Translations under genes and position numbers: made by a program
Assembly (NCBI RefSeq): GCF_963678635.1
Contig: NC_087062.1
Coordinates: 36,174,052-36,238,051 of the forward strand
DNA from: Symsagittifera roscoffensis
Lineage: Eukaryota > Xenacoelomorpha > Acoela > Convolutidae
DNA length: 64,000 nt
Direction: 5' to 3'
Part shown: positions 35,456 through 46,572 of the stretch, piece after piece
Numbering within the stretch: position 1 is the first letter of the stretch
Layout: each line of letters begins with the position of its first letter
The notes under the pieces: model-generated
What the model was told of the DNA's origin: nothing
The model's input: the letters and a program-made list of their open reading frames with translations, nothing else
The model's database searches: none

Positions 35456-38399
35456 ATTTTTCTCTGTCTCATAGAAGCAAATAAAATAGTAATTGTGTGG
35501 CGTACTTAAAAAAAGTTTTGGTAACTTTTAAAAGGTAAATAATTTCGAAGCTGGTAATTTTGGTGTCCTGTTTGTTAATTGTTTTCCCTGTTATGGTATT
35601 TTGTATCATAAACAAACGCACCACAGTGAAAAATAGTGAATAAAAGTTGATGCACTGATTACCCATCGGTTACAGAAATTGTTTCTTCGTGCACTCGTGT
35701 AGTGTCATTGTAAGACATGTCTTCAAATCTTACAGTGAAGTCTGTCGATACAATTGAATAAATAAATTTAAAAAAAATTTCAGTAGAAAAAAGTGAATGA
35801 AATAGAGGAGAATAATTAATATAGAAAACAGAGAATAAGTAAAGTAGAAAAAGGAGAACAGTGAATAGTTATTCTCATATAAAAACTGTCACAATTGAAC
35901 AAGTATTATCTTTTTTATTGGGAAGTCTAAATAATATCTATTGTGTCATGCAGATTCACGAACGCATTGATAATTTGAGAGTATTGTGAGCTTCTGTTTT
36001 CAATTTTGATTGCTCCTCCATTGAAACCGGCAAGCTTTTTATGAAAAAGAATCAATTTTGATTGATCTGGGAAAAAACAAATTGTGTTCAAACTAGCAAG
36101 TAGATGGTTGATTTCAATTAGGATGTAATTGAGCACGAAATTGATATCCATGGCTAGGTAGAACATTGTCCTAATCATAATGTATTTTTAGTACTTCTCG
36201 ATATATCTCAATTTCATCAGCTAGTAAAATTGGCTTTTGAATGGCAATTATGGCAAATATTATGCTTACCATATAGTGAAAAAAATGAATTGTTGCACTC
36301 ATGGCAATTAATTGTTTCCAAAATCTCACATAGAAATTTTGTCTGAAATTGATTTATTATGATTTTTCTGAAAATTTCAAAGTTTTTTAAAACTGGTTTT
36401 ACTAGGTCTCAGTGATCTCTGATTATATCAAAATTAATCAAATTGGTAAGTGTTTGAGCAAAACTAAAGTTAAAGTTTCTTAATGAACAATTCTATCCTA
36501 CAAGCTTTTAGATGCTAGATTATGAAATCCGTATTCATTTTTGTCTTCGGCGAAAAATTAAAAAAAATTGGCCACATTGTTGAGGAGCGAGTATCATTCG
36601 AGTCTGAAGGCTACATATAGCCACCAACTTTAACTTTTGTTGGCATAATTTAAATGGTACCACTAATTTGAAGCTACATATAGCACCAACAAGGTTGGCA
36701 TAAATCTACGGCGGGTTTGGTCAAACTTTTTAATTGCCTGTTTTTGTAAATGAACTAATCTTACAATGAAGCAATTTTAAGACCTTCGGGATATGAAATT
36801 TCTTTTAAAATGCTATTCGGCTAGTGTGTGTTTTGTAACTTAGTGCCTGAGTGAAATTCAAAATCAACCTATCAGTTCTTCTATGTGCACTAAGAGTGTT
36901 CCGAGGGCAAGAAATCTGTTCGCCTTAAACTGCTTGCTACATTTTTACATTGGTTGCTTGATACATCAAAAGTCTCAACCCAAGTTTGTTGTCCGCTTGG
37001 AATGCAATTGGAAAACATTTTTTTTCCACTAGTTTTTGTGCTGGTTTTTTTATTTATAAAACCGCCTGAGTTTGAAGTGAAAATGACTCAAAACTTAATT
37101 AAGTTTGAGCTCCTTGCCTTCTGCAGTTTATCATTGTTTTAATGATTGCAAATCAAAATTTCTAAGCAAGCGCTACAAGTTCCGTTGAATGAGTTATGTT
37201 CCATGAGTGTTCAATAAAAATAAACGTTTTTTGTTTCATTTTGCTGGTATACATTCTCAACCAATTTGAACGGTTTCGAGAACTGTTTTAACAGATCTCA
37301 CGCAGAAACGCAAAAGAAAAAATTGTTTGGATTTTTTTCAAAAAAATTAAATAATCACTCGTATGGTTATAAAACTTGTTATAAATTAAAGATAAGTAAA
37401 AAAATTTTTGGGTGGATCACACTAGCTTTGAAATAGCATATAACATATTTGAAAAACAGTTTTTATGCTTCCAGTTTGATCATCAATGTGTTTCTGTTCG
37501 TATTTTTTTTGCTCAAATGTTTTGCCGATTGATTCTTTTGATATAGTTATTTCGCCTCTGTAAGAGTCTTAAGGATAACAGGGATGTTTTTTCTGGTGTC
37601 ATAAAATGTAAATTTGTATAAGCATTGATAACTTTTTCTCTGTAAATTTCTCTATTGAAACGAATTAAGCCCATTGTCTGTTATCATATGCGTCGTTATT
37701 TGCACCTGCGATTGCTGGCCGAGTGACTACTGAAAAGAGTATTTTTTCTGTTATATTAAAAAACCGATCCCTTCTTCATTTGTGTCTAAGCCTGTAAATT
37801 TTTCGAGAGCTAAGTCTGGATTTGCGACTATTTTTGCCATTTTTGTTTTTGATTATTTTTCAATTTTGTTTCTTTTTTTTTTCATTTCAATGTTCTGTAT
37901 AGTTTTCTTAAGCACCATGGAAATATTATTAAGTGTATTTAGTTTTATAAGAAATCGACGCACTAGAGTGATTTTAGAAAGCAACCGATAGCGAAGCAAT
38001 TAACCGTTCTTCTGGTATAGATTTTGTTGTTTGGAATGTTTGTTTACTGGAGAATTGTATCTACTTTGGGAGTGTATTCTCAAAAAAGGACATACGGTTC
38101 GTGTTTATCTTCGTTAAGGTGTTTCGATAAAATGATGATATGATCTTTTTCAGTGTTAGTAATGTACCATTGAATTTTAGTAAGTTTTAATTCGTACTTT
38201 ACGTTGCAATTTTGAAGTACAAAAACCGATTTAAGGATGTTTTAACATTAATTTTTTTCAAAGCCAGGTTTTTTCACAATTTTAAATAAGGCTTTTCTAC
38301 TGTGTTTAATTTGATTATTTGAACAAAATTGGCTCAGTTTCAGCATTTTTCAACCAGTTTGTAGATGAACTTTCATTTAAAACTGAGTTTTATTTATTT
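35456..38399. other. Intergenic, little recognised
   Basis: No supported gene. 35790-35880 is purine-rich. GGCTACATATAGC-like strings with GTTGGCATAA repeat twice between 36608 and 36712. Confidence 0.4.
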
Positions 38400-39065
38400 T
38401 CCGTTGGGCTTATGTGGACCATTATTGCGTAAAATTTTGATGAATTGGAGTTTTTCTTATCCTAAATGGTATATTTTGATCAAAGGTTTAAAGTTTGGGT
38501 AAATTTGAAGTTTACCTGTCCTAATTGAGTTCATTTTGAGCAAAATTGTGTAAATTGTATTTTAACTCCTAGTTAAACTAGCTTAAATGCCTCTATTCTG
38601 GTCAAAATTGGGTTAATTTTGGATTACATTTAAGTTTACTTATCTTAAGAGGCTTCAATTTAAGCAAAATTGGGTAAATTATGATTGATACTGAATTAAA
38701 CTATTTAACATGGCTTTATTTTGGCCAAAATTGGGTAAAATTTGAGTTATATGGAGTTTAGTTATCTTTATTGCGTTTATTTGGACCAACATTGGGCAAA
38801 AATTTGTTAAAATTGAGGTTTATTCAGTGTAATATGCTTTGACCAAAAAAGAGCAACTTTTTGTTAAAGTGGGAGTTTATCTGGCTTAATTGGACCTACT
38901 CTGACATAATCTTGGCAAAAGTTTAAAAAAACGGAAATTTACATGGCCTAATGGAAATTTATCTACCTTTATTGAACATATTCTAACTATAATTGAGCAA
39001 AATTGTGTTAAAATGTAAGTTTATCTAGCTGAATCGGAATGATTTTGACCAAAAAAGGGGCAAAG
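38400..39065. repeat. Degenerate tandem array, ~60-75-bp unit
   Basis: Loose copies of TTTTGACCAAAATTGGGTAAAATT followed by AGTTTATCT and CTTAATTG recur about ten times (for example near 38535, 38600, 38655, 38715, 38795, 38990). Copies vary in length and sequence, so it is an old array. Confidence 0.7.
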
Positions 39066-39104
39066 TTTGGTTAAATCATTACATGGCCAAACCGAGCATT
39101 CTTT

Positions 39105-39970
39105 CCATTGTAAGCGGATTCCAGAACAGGCCAAAATCAGATTTGTCGCGGAATCCGCAACTTTGCTACTTTACTTTGATCTTCTTCGCTGTTTTGGATT
39201 CCACAAACAAATATCTAAAACACTGTACCGCTCAAAATCGCTCCAAAAACAGGCGTTTTTGTGGAATCCGCAACCGTACTTGCGGAATCCAGAACAGTTT
39301 GTGGAATCCACAAAAAAAACGTTAAAACATTTGTATAGTTAAATTGAGCTGTTGCGGATTCCGCAACTGTAAGCGGAATCCGGAAATTGCTAGTGAAATG
39401 CGCAAATTGCAAGTGGAATCCGCATTATTTTTGTGGATTTCGTTTACATTTAGGAATATGTGCGGTATAGCCTTCAAAATTATATCTTTTAACTACTGGT
39501 AACCACAAAAATAATTCTCAATTACTTTATTGATCATCTACTAGTTGGTTTCCGGGCAACCCAATTTCGAGCTCAAATCTTGTCATCTTCGATCTCAATT
39601 TTGATCCCAAATACTGGATTCCGCTGACAATGGTTAACTCCTTGCATTTAAATTCCGCATTGCTATAGATAAGAATTCCAGCCCTGGCTTTTAATTGTTC
39701 ATAGCCAGGTTCAGTAATAAACAAAAATCTGAATCCACTTGTATTTTGCGCAATCCTTTTTTTTGTGGATTCCAGTTACATTTTGTGGAATCCACTTAAA
39801 GTTGCGGAATCCAGAGCCACTATATTCACTTGTTGCGGAATCCGCGGCACAAGAAATGGGCCGGCAAAAATTATGTTACAGGTATTTGTACGCGGAATCC
39901 ACAGTTTTGTAAGTGGAACGCACTGACATTTTGGAACTTGTTTAAAGTTTGTCTATGGAATCCAGGATCG
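39105..39970. repeat. Cluster of GGAATCC-centred palindromes
   Basis: At least 15 copies of motifs such as TTGCGGAATCCGCAA and TTGTGGAATCCACAA, or their halves, occur in both orientations across 860 bases, spaced irregularly (about 20-100 bases). Examples: 39147-39163, 39257-39275, 39300-39313, 39351-39366, 39803-39817, 39832-39845. The sequence between copies is not repeated. Confidence 0.85.
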
Positions 39971-40568
39971 TACAGACACAAAATTGTGCCCCTATCCAGT
40001 GCACTGTTTGGCCTCGTCATGATTTAAAATACAATTTATTTGGGAACAAAGTAGTGGTAGTAGTTTACTAGGAGAAACGTTTGGGTTCGGTAATTAACTT
40101 GTCTGATTTAGTTTGTCAGAGAACGTTTCCTTTTTTCGATACAAAATAGTTATTATAAAAAAAAGTTAAAAATTTATCAGATAAAGTTAGCAGAAAGCTG
40201 TCAAGGACTGATGCGCGATAAAGAAGATATTGATAACCTTAACTATGTCTAGGACTATCTGGCAATAAGGCGGTCAATTAGATTGCAGGCCTTAAGGCCT
40301 TAAAGATAGATAACCTCTGTCTCTAGCTTTTTGAAGTTGGAAACTGACTAACGGAAACTCACTTTCCTATAATTTGCAATGACTAAATTTAATTCTTTTG
40401 TTTTCAGATCTATATGTATTTAATAAGGGGTAGTTCTCTGCTCAAGTCGCACCAGTTTTACTAAGAGAAACGTAGAGTTGGTTGATAGATCCCTTTGTTT
40501 CAATTAGGTGAACTATATCATAGATCATAGTTGATCTGGTCCTAAAGTTAAATTGGTATTTATAAAAA
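39971..40568. other. Intergenic, no feature recognised
   Basis: AT-rich, with a GGCCTTAAGGCC palindrome near 40290 and nothing else supported. Confidence 0.4.
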
Positions 40569-40705
40569 CAGATTAATTCAAAGAGTTGATTAAATAAGTA
40601 TAAGTGTTTAAGACAGTTGTGTATCTATTTATAACTCACGTATACTTATTTAATCAACTCTTTCAATTAATCTGAATAGAATAGATACACAACTGTCTTA
40701 AACAC
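40569..40705. repeat. Interleaved inverted repeat (A-B-A'-B')
   Basis: Arm A (40569-40602) is the reverse complement of 40641-40674 with one mismatch. Arm B (40604-40630) is the reverse complement of 40680-40705, 26 bases exact. The order is A, B, A', B', so the two stems would cross and not nest. Confidence 0.95.
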
Positions 40706-41341
40706 CAAAATAGGTTTGGGGTATTTAGGTTAAGTTACATTGATTTAAGTTGAAAGAAAACATTATAATTTTACTCCGGTCAATTCTGGAATGTTTTGTT
40801 TTTCAAAAGTACTTTTTGTTTAAAAAAAATTACTGATAATTAAAAAAGGAAAAAAATCTACTCGACTGAGCGAGTGGGGAAAATAATAACTCTGAAGTTT
40901 CAGGTTGATTTGTTTCTCAGCTCTTTGTCTGAGACATACCTGTAACAGCAGTCGAGACTTCAGACTTGCTTTTCCCTCTTTTTCTTCATACTCTTAATGA
41001 AATTTAAATTTGCAACTTATTGATTTTTTATTATAAAAAGTCAATAGTAGAAAAGATTAGGGCAATTTATCAGTGTTTCACCTGCTTTACCTAATTGAAA
41101 ACTGTAAGTCTTTTATTAGGATCGCAAAGGACTAGGGGCTTTGTCCCGCGCTGTCTGCTTTTTAAGGCAAGACAGTAAACCAGTCCGCATAACTGGCGAC
41201 ATACTTGTTTTCAATATCCAGGCTAGAAGCAGAAGAAAAAAATGAGTTCAATCCTGAAAGATTTATTCAAATCGGAGAGGTATTTAAAAAGTTAGAAAAC
41301 TAAGTTGAACCATAAGTTGGTGTAGTATTTGCAATAGTACA
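40706..41341. other. Intergenic, no feature recognised
   Basis: No gene supported. GTCTGAGAC and a repeated TCGA(C/G)TG motif near 40860-40960 are too weak to call. Confidence 0.35.
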
Positions 41342-41795
41342 ACTCCTGTCCCAAAATCATCCTTATGTCAGATTATTTGTAGATAGTGGGTCTGGTGAAT
41401 GAGTGCAGATGTGTTGAAGAATTCCGTGTTGAGATTGTAAAGGAAATCGGAACATTCATTTATTTTTTTTTTTTGACGAACGTTAAAACACTGAACTTGT
41501 ATTGATATTGATACTGTATTGATGCAACCACGCGCTTCGACTCAATTTTCTGGATCATCAAAACTAAAAATTGGCGAGGTCTGGTGGGAGTGTGCGCAAT
41601 GGCAGTCGCATAATCTAAGGGCATTAGTCAAAAGTGTGTTTGAACCTATTGCTGATTGAAAAACAAGAAGCAGTTCCCGAGAACTTTTTATGATGGTAAA
41701 CCGGGAACGATGAATGATGAATTCAGGGGTTGTTGCAATTTGGCAAGGCTGTTGTTTCCGGGCTTGGAGAAATTGGTTTTTGGTGCCAATTTTAT
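41342..41795 (+). repeat. 455-bp direct duplication, copy 2
   Basis: Counterpart of 35004-35455, 6.3 kb away. The copies part company at CCAATTTTATACATCTTGC here versus CCAGTTTTATATTTTTCTC there. Confidence 0.85.
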
Positions 41796-42489
41796 ACATC
41801 TTGCTGACCAATTTTTTGGTGAAATTTACTCAGCGTCATGTTTCACAACTAGTTATATTTCATTTGCGAATTTAGGAAATTTTTTGAAAATTTCTTTAAG
41901 ATTTTAACCAATATTAAAAGGCTTAATTTGCAACAAAAAAATTTTGGTCGTTGACTTGCATTTCTTATACAATGATTGCTTACCTCAGAGGCAAAAAGTG
42001 CATAATGGATGGTTTGTGGTGGCAGCAAAAAAATGTGGAAAATTTGTAGTAAACAATCTTCTCTGATGTCTATTGGTTTCTTAGTTTACTAGGTGAAGAG
42101 CGCTTATAATTATATGCATCGCCATATAATTGGAGTCGCTGAATAAAACCAAAATTTTGGCTGCTTCCATCAAACCTTTAGTGAGAAGAGACCAAGGTTC
42201 TTCCATGTTTCGAGGCAACTTTTAATTAAGGTACTTCAAGAATGAAGTAATCGTGACTTTGTAATCAAAACCACGTCAAAACGGAGACAAGACTGAAGAT
42301 GCACGAAGCAAAACTGATGAAGCTTTCTGAATTGTGCTTTTTAATCAAAAGAAATTTCAGAGCTCTTCCCTGATGAGCACGGACGATCGTAAATGGTTTT
42401 CAATTAAAGCCATATTAAATCAACAATCAAACTCAGTGAAGAACGTTAAATGATTAGCATAGTTGAAAAGAAACCTTATGTAGACGTTT
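41796..42489. other. Intergenic, no feature recognised
   Basis: AT-rich with no supported feature. Confidence 0.35.
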
Positions 42490-43035
42490 TTGTTCCGACT
42501 TTCGATACGAAAGTAACGGAATATTTGTGCTCGGGTGGGTTTTTTTTTTCTTCAGGCAAATTTTGACTTTTTAACTAGCCATTTTTGACGGAATTTTTTA
42601 AATCATTTGAAAGCTATTGTTGTCCTGAGCTCAAATTTGAAAAGATATTTCACCTGTGATCATTTTTTGTAAAGTTATGGGGGTTTAAAGATTGCCATTT
42701 TGGCCAATTTGGGACAATTAACGCGCTATATAATTCGCGCTATTAACGCGAAGCGGAGAATTAATCCGTCTTAGAAATCGTTCCAAGTTGGTTGTAAGAA
42801 GCTTATTTGCTATAATTGATTTGTTACAAGGAGCGAAATCTATTGTTTTGTAATTTATTTGGCGTGTGGGGGAATGATTTTCAAAGAAAAATTTTCAAAT
42901 TTTAGAAAAAATTTTTTTTCATTTTATTTTATTTCATTTAATTTTTTTATGTTGTTTATGTTATTACTGCTCCATAAACGATAAAAGGCAGTCGGAACTT
43001 TCAGGGCTTCGCCCTGATGCGAGCAGTCTTGTTCA
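42490..43035. repeat. Dispersed ~570-bp repeat, inverted copy
   Basis: Reverse complement of 19485-20080. One end carries the perfect hairpin TCAGGGCTTCGCCCTGA (near 43003-43019). Relatives of that end also occur at 22505-22570. Confidence 0.7.
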
Positions 43036-44698
43036 ATTTATTAAACAATCATGAATTTTGACCTTCCAGATATTCCACTAATTTTGCTAAGGGCTTTTGC
43101 ACGATGCGAAATTTTACCTTTATCGTCTTTCGTCATTTCGCCGTAAGTCAAATTTGAGTCCTTTGGCAGAAAACAAGGTTACTCCATCGGTTACTCAACT
43201 TCCTTCCACACGATTTTTAAAACTTCTTTGTAAAAAAATCCCATGCCGCATGCAAGCACTGCAGTTGCATTTTTCGTTTTGCCTGATACGAAAGTTTTTA
43301 GATATTTCAATTTGTCAGCATTACTCTTAGCTTGGAAACTACCTGATGGAAACTACCATGCATTAACAGGTTACTGCTGCAAGGATTGGTTAAAGTTAGC
43401 AATTCAATGGGTCGTATAACTATATATAGAAATTTAGCAGCAGGCGTTAGTATTTGTTACATGAGGACTTTAGTTTAAGTTCTCTCGGAGAAGTTGCCTT
43501 TCGATTGAAAGTTCTAACCCATTGTCAAGTTCGCTATTGAATGATTGTTCGATACTTGAAAAACGTTTAATCTGAAGCAGGGTCCGAATGGGCACTTTAA
43601 ACCAGTGACAAGTCGAATTGCTTCTTGAACTGGAAACTGATTGTTCACCCAATTTCCAGAACGAACTGCATCTGAATGATTTTCTTGCATTACTGTAGCT
43701 AATTTTGACCTACTTTGGGTATACTCAATTAGTTCAGAAGCAGCCTTCAGATGTTTTGCCTCCAAAATAGTTTCTTCTGTTAGTTTGTCTGCAGCTTGAT
43801 CTACTGCTTTTTCAAAGCGTAGTTAGTTTGTTTGAAGCTGGATCTACTGCTTTTTCAAAGCGTAGTGTTTATCTACTTTTTAATTTGTTTTTACATTAGT
43901 GTTCCCAAAAAGTGGTTTTCTTTTGGTGCTGACTTGAAGGTACCGACAGAACTTCCTTTTTGGTGCTGACTTGAATGCGCCGGCAGAACTTTCGAAAACT
44001 GTTTAAGATTAAGACACAGTACGATAGTTTTTGTACTGCATCCACTTATGGTTTTAGTTTCAGAAAAATTGTTGGCAAATTAAGCTACAAAGTTATCAAT
44101 TCTTGCAGTTCTGTGGCCTACAAAAAACGCAAGCTTACTGACTATCTTAGCACTGCTCGTGATCAGAGGTGTTTTTTTGTTTTCGGTAAATTTTTAGCTG
44201 AATATTTTAATCTTAACTGATCTATCAATTGCCGTTACAAACTGTCTATAAAAAGCGTCGAATTCAAAGAGATTATCTGATAAAATTCAAACTAGCAAGA
44301 TACTACCATTTTAAACACTTAACTGAAAATGAGCCCAAAATAACATAAATCTTAGCCCTAGAAAATTTAAGTTTTTTAGCTCTAGCAAACTGCAAAAAAA
44401 AACTCGATCAAAGCCGTACGATCGATTCAATTTGTTTTGCCTTGTATTGATCTCAGTCGATGATTTCTAGAGTTCGACAATTTCAGATAAACGGGATAGG
44501 TAATGTTGAATACTTTCAAAATTTGTGTTTCGTTCGTTCTTTTGCGTTCGCTTTTTCTTTTTTATATAAGTAATGTTTTTAAGGTTTGTATTTTTTGAAA
44601 AGCTCACAACACGTTGGCCCGACTGCGGCGGTCACTATTTTGTTCATTATGCTTGTTGAACAAAGGACAATTCTCGGCCTGCCGGCTTGTTAAAACAC
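43036..44698. other. Intergenic with short direct repeats
   Basis: GATCTACTGCTTTTTCAAAG plus five bases occurs at 43798-43822 and 43841-43865, a 43-base period. TTTTGGTGCTGACTTGAA repeats near 43924 and 43960. No gene is supported, and an 81-codon frame at 43975-44220 has no recognised motif. Confidence 0.4.
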
Positions 44699-44815
44699 TT
44701 ATTAATTCGGACTGTTTTTAGGACTGTTTTGTATCGGACTGTTTTTTCGTCCATTTTCATACTTTTCCGGACTGTTTTGTATTGGACTGTTTTGAATGGG
44801 ACTGTTTTGTACAGA
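44699..44815. repeat. Minisatellite of GGACTGTTTTGTAT units
   Basis: About seven imperfect copies of a 14-18-base unit. The Tyr-Lys-Thr-Val-Arg repeats on the minus strand come from this repeat. Confidence 0.85.
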
Positions 44816-45169
44816 CAGAAATTGAGTTTGCGTAAGAAGTTTAACGTCAACTGGTTTTTTTTTTCTTAAGGAAAATTGAAAACACCCTGCCCTGTTAAGA
44901 GTTTAAGGTATAAGTTGGATTGTCGTTTATTAGTTAATGCTTTCAACTTAATAGCTAAATCTGGAACGGCTTAAAATGTGTCATCGACGCTTTTTTTTTT
45001 AAAAGTTAGTGCTATGGTTTGATAGAGTTATCGGAGTAATGGAACGAACGGGCGTCAAACGTGAAACAAACTGATAATTTAGGTCAATATTTTGTTTCAA
45101 TCGTAGTTCACCAAGAGTAAAAATCATTCGTTAAAATTTTAGAGAAAAACACTGTTTCGGTGTTTTGAG

Positions 45170-45691
45170 TTGTCTGGAGAGTTAAATGGGATGATCACTT
45201 GGTCCGCAATGAAGAGTCCACAACACATTTTTTGGCGTTATCGAACGTCTGCCAATGACTGTGTCGGCTATGTTGTCTTTTTGCTCATTGTTCGTTTCTG
45301 TTATTTGGGAGACTCGGCTGATTTGACCCGGGTCCTTTTTAATTGTTTCGGATATCTTAGATTTGTGATTAAATTCGGCTCAGTCAACGACAGTTTAGAA
45401 ATAACTAGCTATCAATTTGTTTGATTTTGTCTCAACTAGCTCTCCCATTTTTTCGTAAGTTCCCGTTTTCCGCAAATCCGAGCCATAGGTTCTTATATAA
45501 CACTCAATCATGTGAATTTTCAGGCTACTTGCATAGTTCGGTTGTAGTTGATGGGTTCCAGTCGTTGGTTTTGTAGGTTCAATGATCTCAATTTCCGAGT
45601 CACAGCGCCAAGACTCAGTAAACTCGACTCGCATAAATAAACTGCGACTAAAAGTAAATAGGGAGTTTTTCACATTGAATTTATATTTCAA
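45170..45691. other. Unassigned open frames, possible exon scraps
   Basis: A plus frame (45170-45424, 84 codons) and a minus frame (45395-45691, 98 codons) barely overlap. The minus one has mixed, non-repetitive composition (SEIEIIEPTKP, LKIHMIECYIRTYGSDL) and could be an exon fragment. I recognise no family and see no convincing splice pair. The surrounding 44.8-46.17 kb holds nothing else. Confidence 0.15.
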
Positions 45692-46171
45692 CGGCTTTAA
45701 GTAAATCTTATTTATATACCGGCTTCAAAGTATGCAAAGAAATATACTTGGGAGAACGAGTGGTGCCTCAAAAGAAAAGATAATTATGCTAATCAATAAA
45801 TCAGAAAATATATGATTAATTGGTATTGGCTTTTGTCTTCTTCTTACGCCCTTTGCTCCCATTAGTCCCTAAAAAGCAGGGCTCAAGCTCATCCACGTGT
45901 ATACAATCGTTATTAATGTCAAGCCTTACTTTTCTCATTACGCCTGTGTTTACAGTGGTTAATATATGTGAATTTCTCTACAAGTAAATACTTTGTTTGG
46001 TTTTTCACTATTTGTAGAGTGTCCGTTTTTTTTAGATTAAAAAGAATGTGTAATACTTTGTTCTGCGCTGTGTCAACATTTTCAAATCATTTTACCATTA
46101 ATTTATAACTTTTTTGTGTTCAAAACGTAATCACACCAGAATCAGACCTTTCTATATCTTGTGGTTTTATG

Positions 46172-46572
46172 CAGGGGCGGATCTAGGATTTTCTCGAGGG
46201 GGGGGGGGGGGGGCGGATTTTCAAAAAAAAATCGAAAATTTTGACGACCTTTTTTTTTTAGGTCAATCAAATTGATTTTTCAAGCTCTCCTAAAGCACTG
46301 TTTTGCCCCTATTTTGGCCAAATTTTCTGCGCCGCAGGCAAATTAAAAAAAAACAGTCAAAAAAGCCGTTTTTGGGCGCTTTTTGAAAAATGTTGACAAA
46401 AAATTGCGTTTTTTTGGCGCGCGCTCCCCCTCAAAGTTAGTATATATTGGCGCCAAAGGCGCCTTTAGAAAAATTTTAGGGTCGGTTGGCCAAAAATGGA
46501 TTTCTGAAAAAGTATCAAAGGGGGGACCCTTTGGGTCGGCAGGGGGTCGAATCCCTGAGGGGGGGGGGGGGA
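46172..46572. repeat. Dispersed ~390-bp repeat, second copy
   Basis: Counterpart of 3929-4322 with the same CAGGGGCGGATCTAGG start. Runs of G follow the start (46199-46214) and mark the end (46559-46571). Confidence 0.6.

Noticed and set aside
42990-43035. Helitron 3' end (GC-rich hairpin near a terminus)
   Set aside because: The hairpin is not followed by a CTRR terminus and no Rep/helicase or ATC-type 5' end is seen.
44647-44869. Repetitive small proteins on both strands (YKTVR repeats)
   Set aside because: Produced by the GGACTGTTTTGTAT minisatellite.
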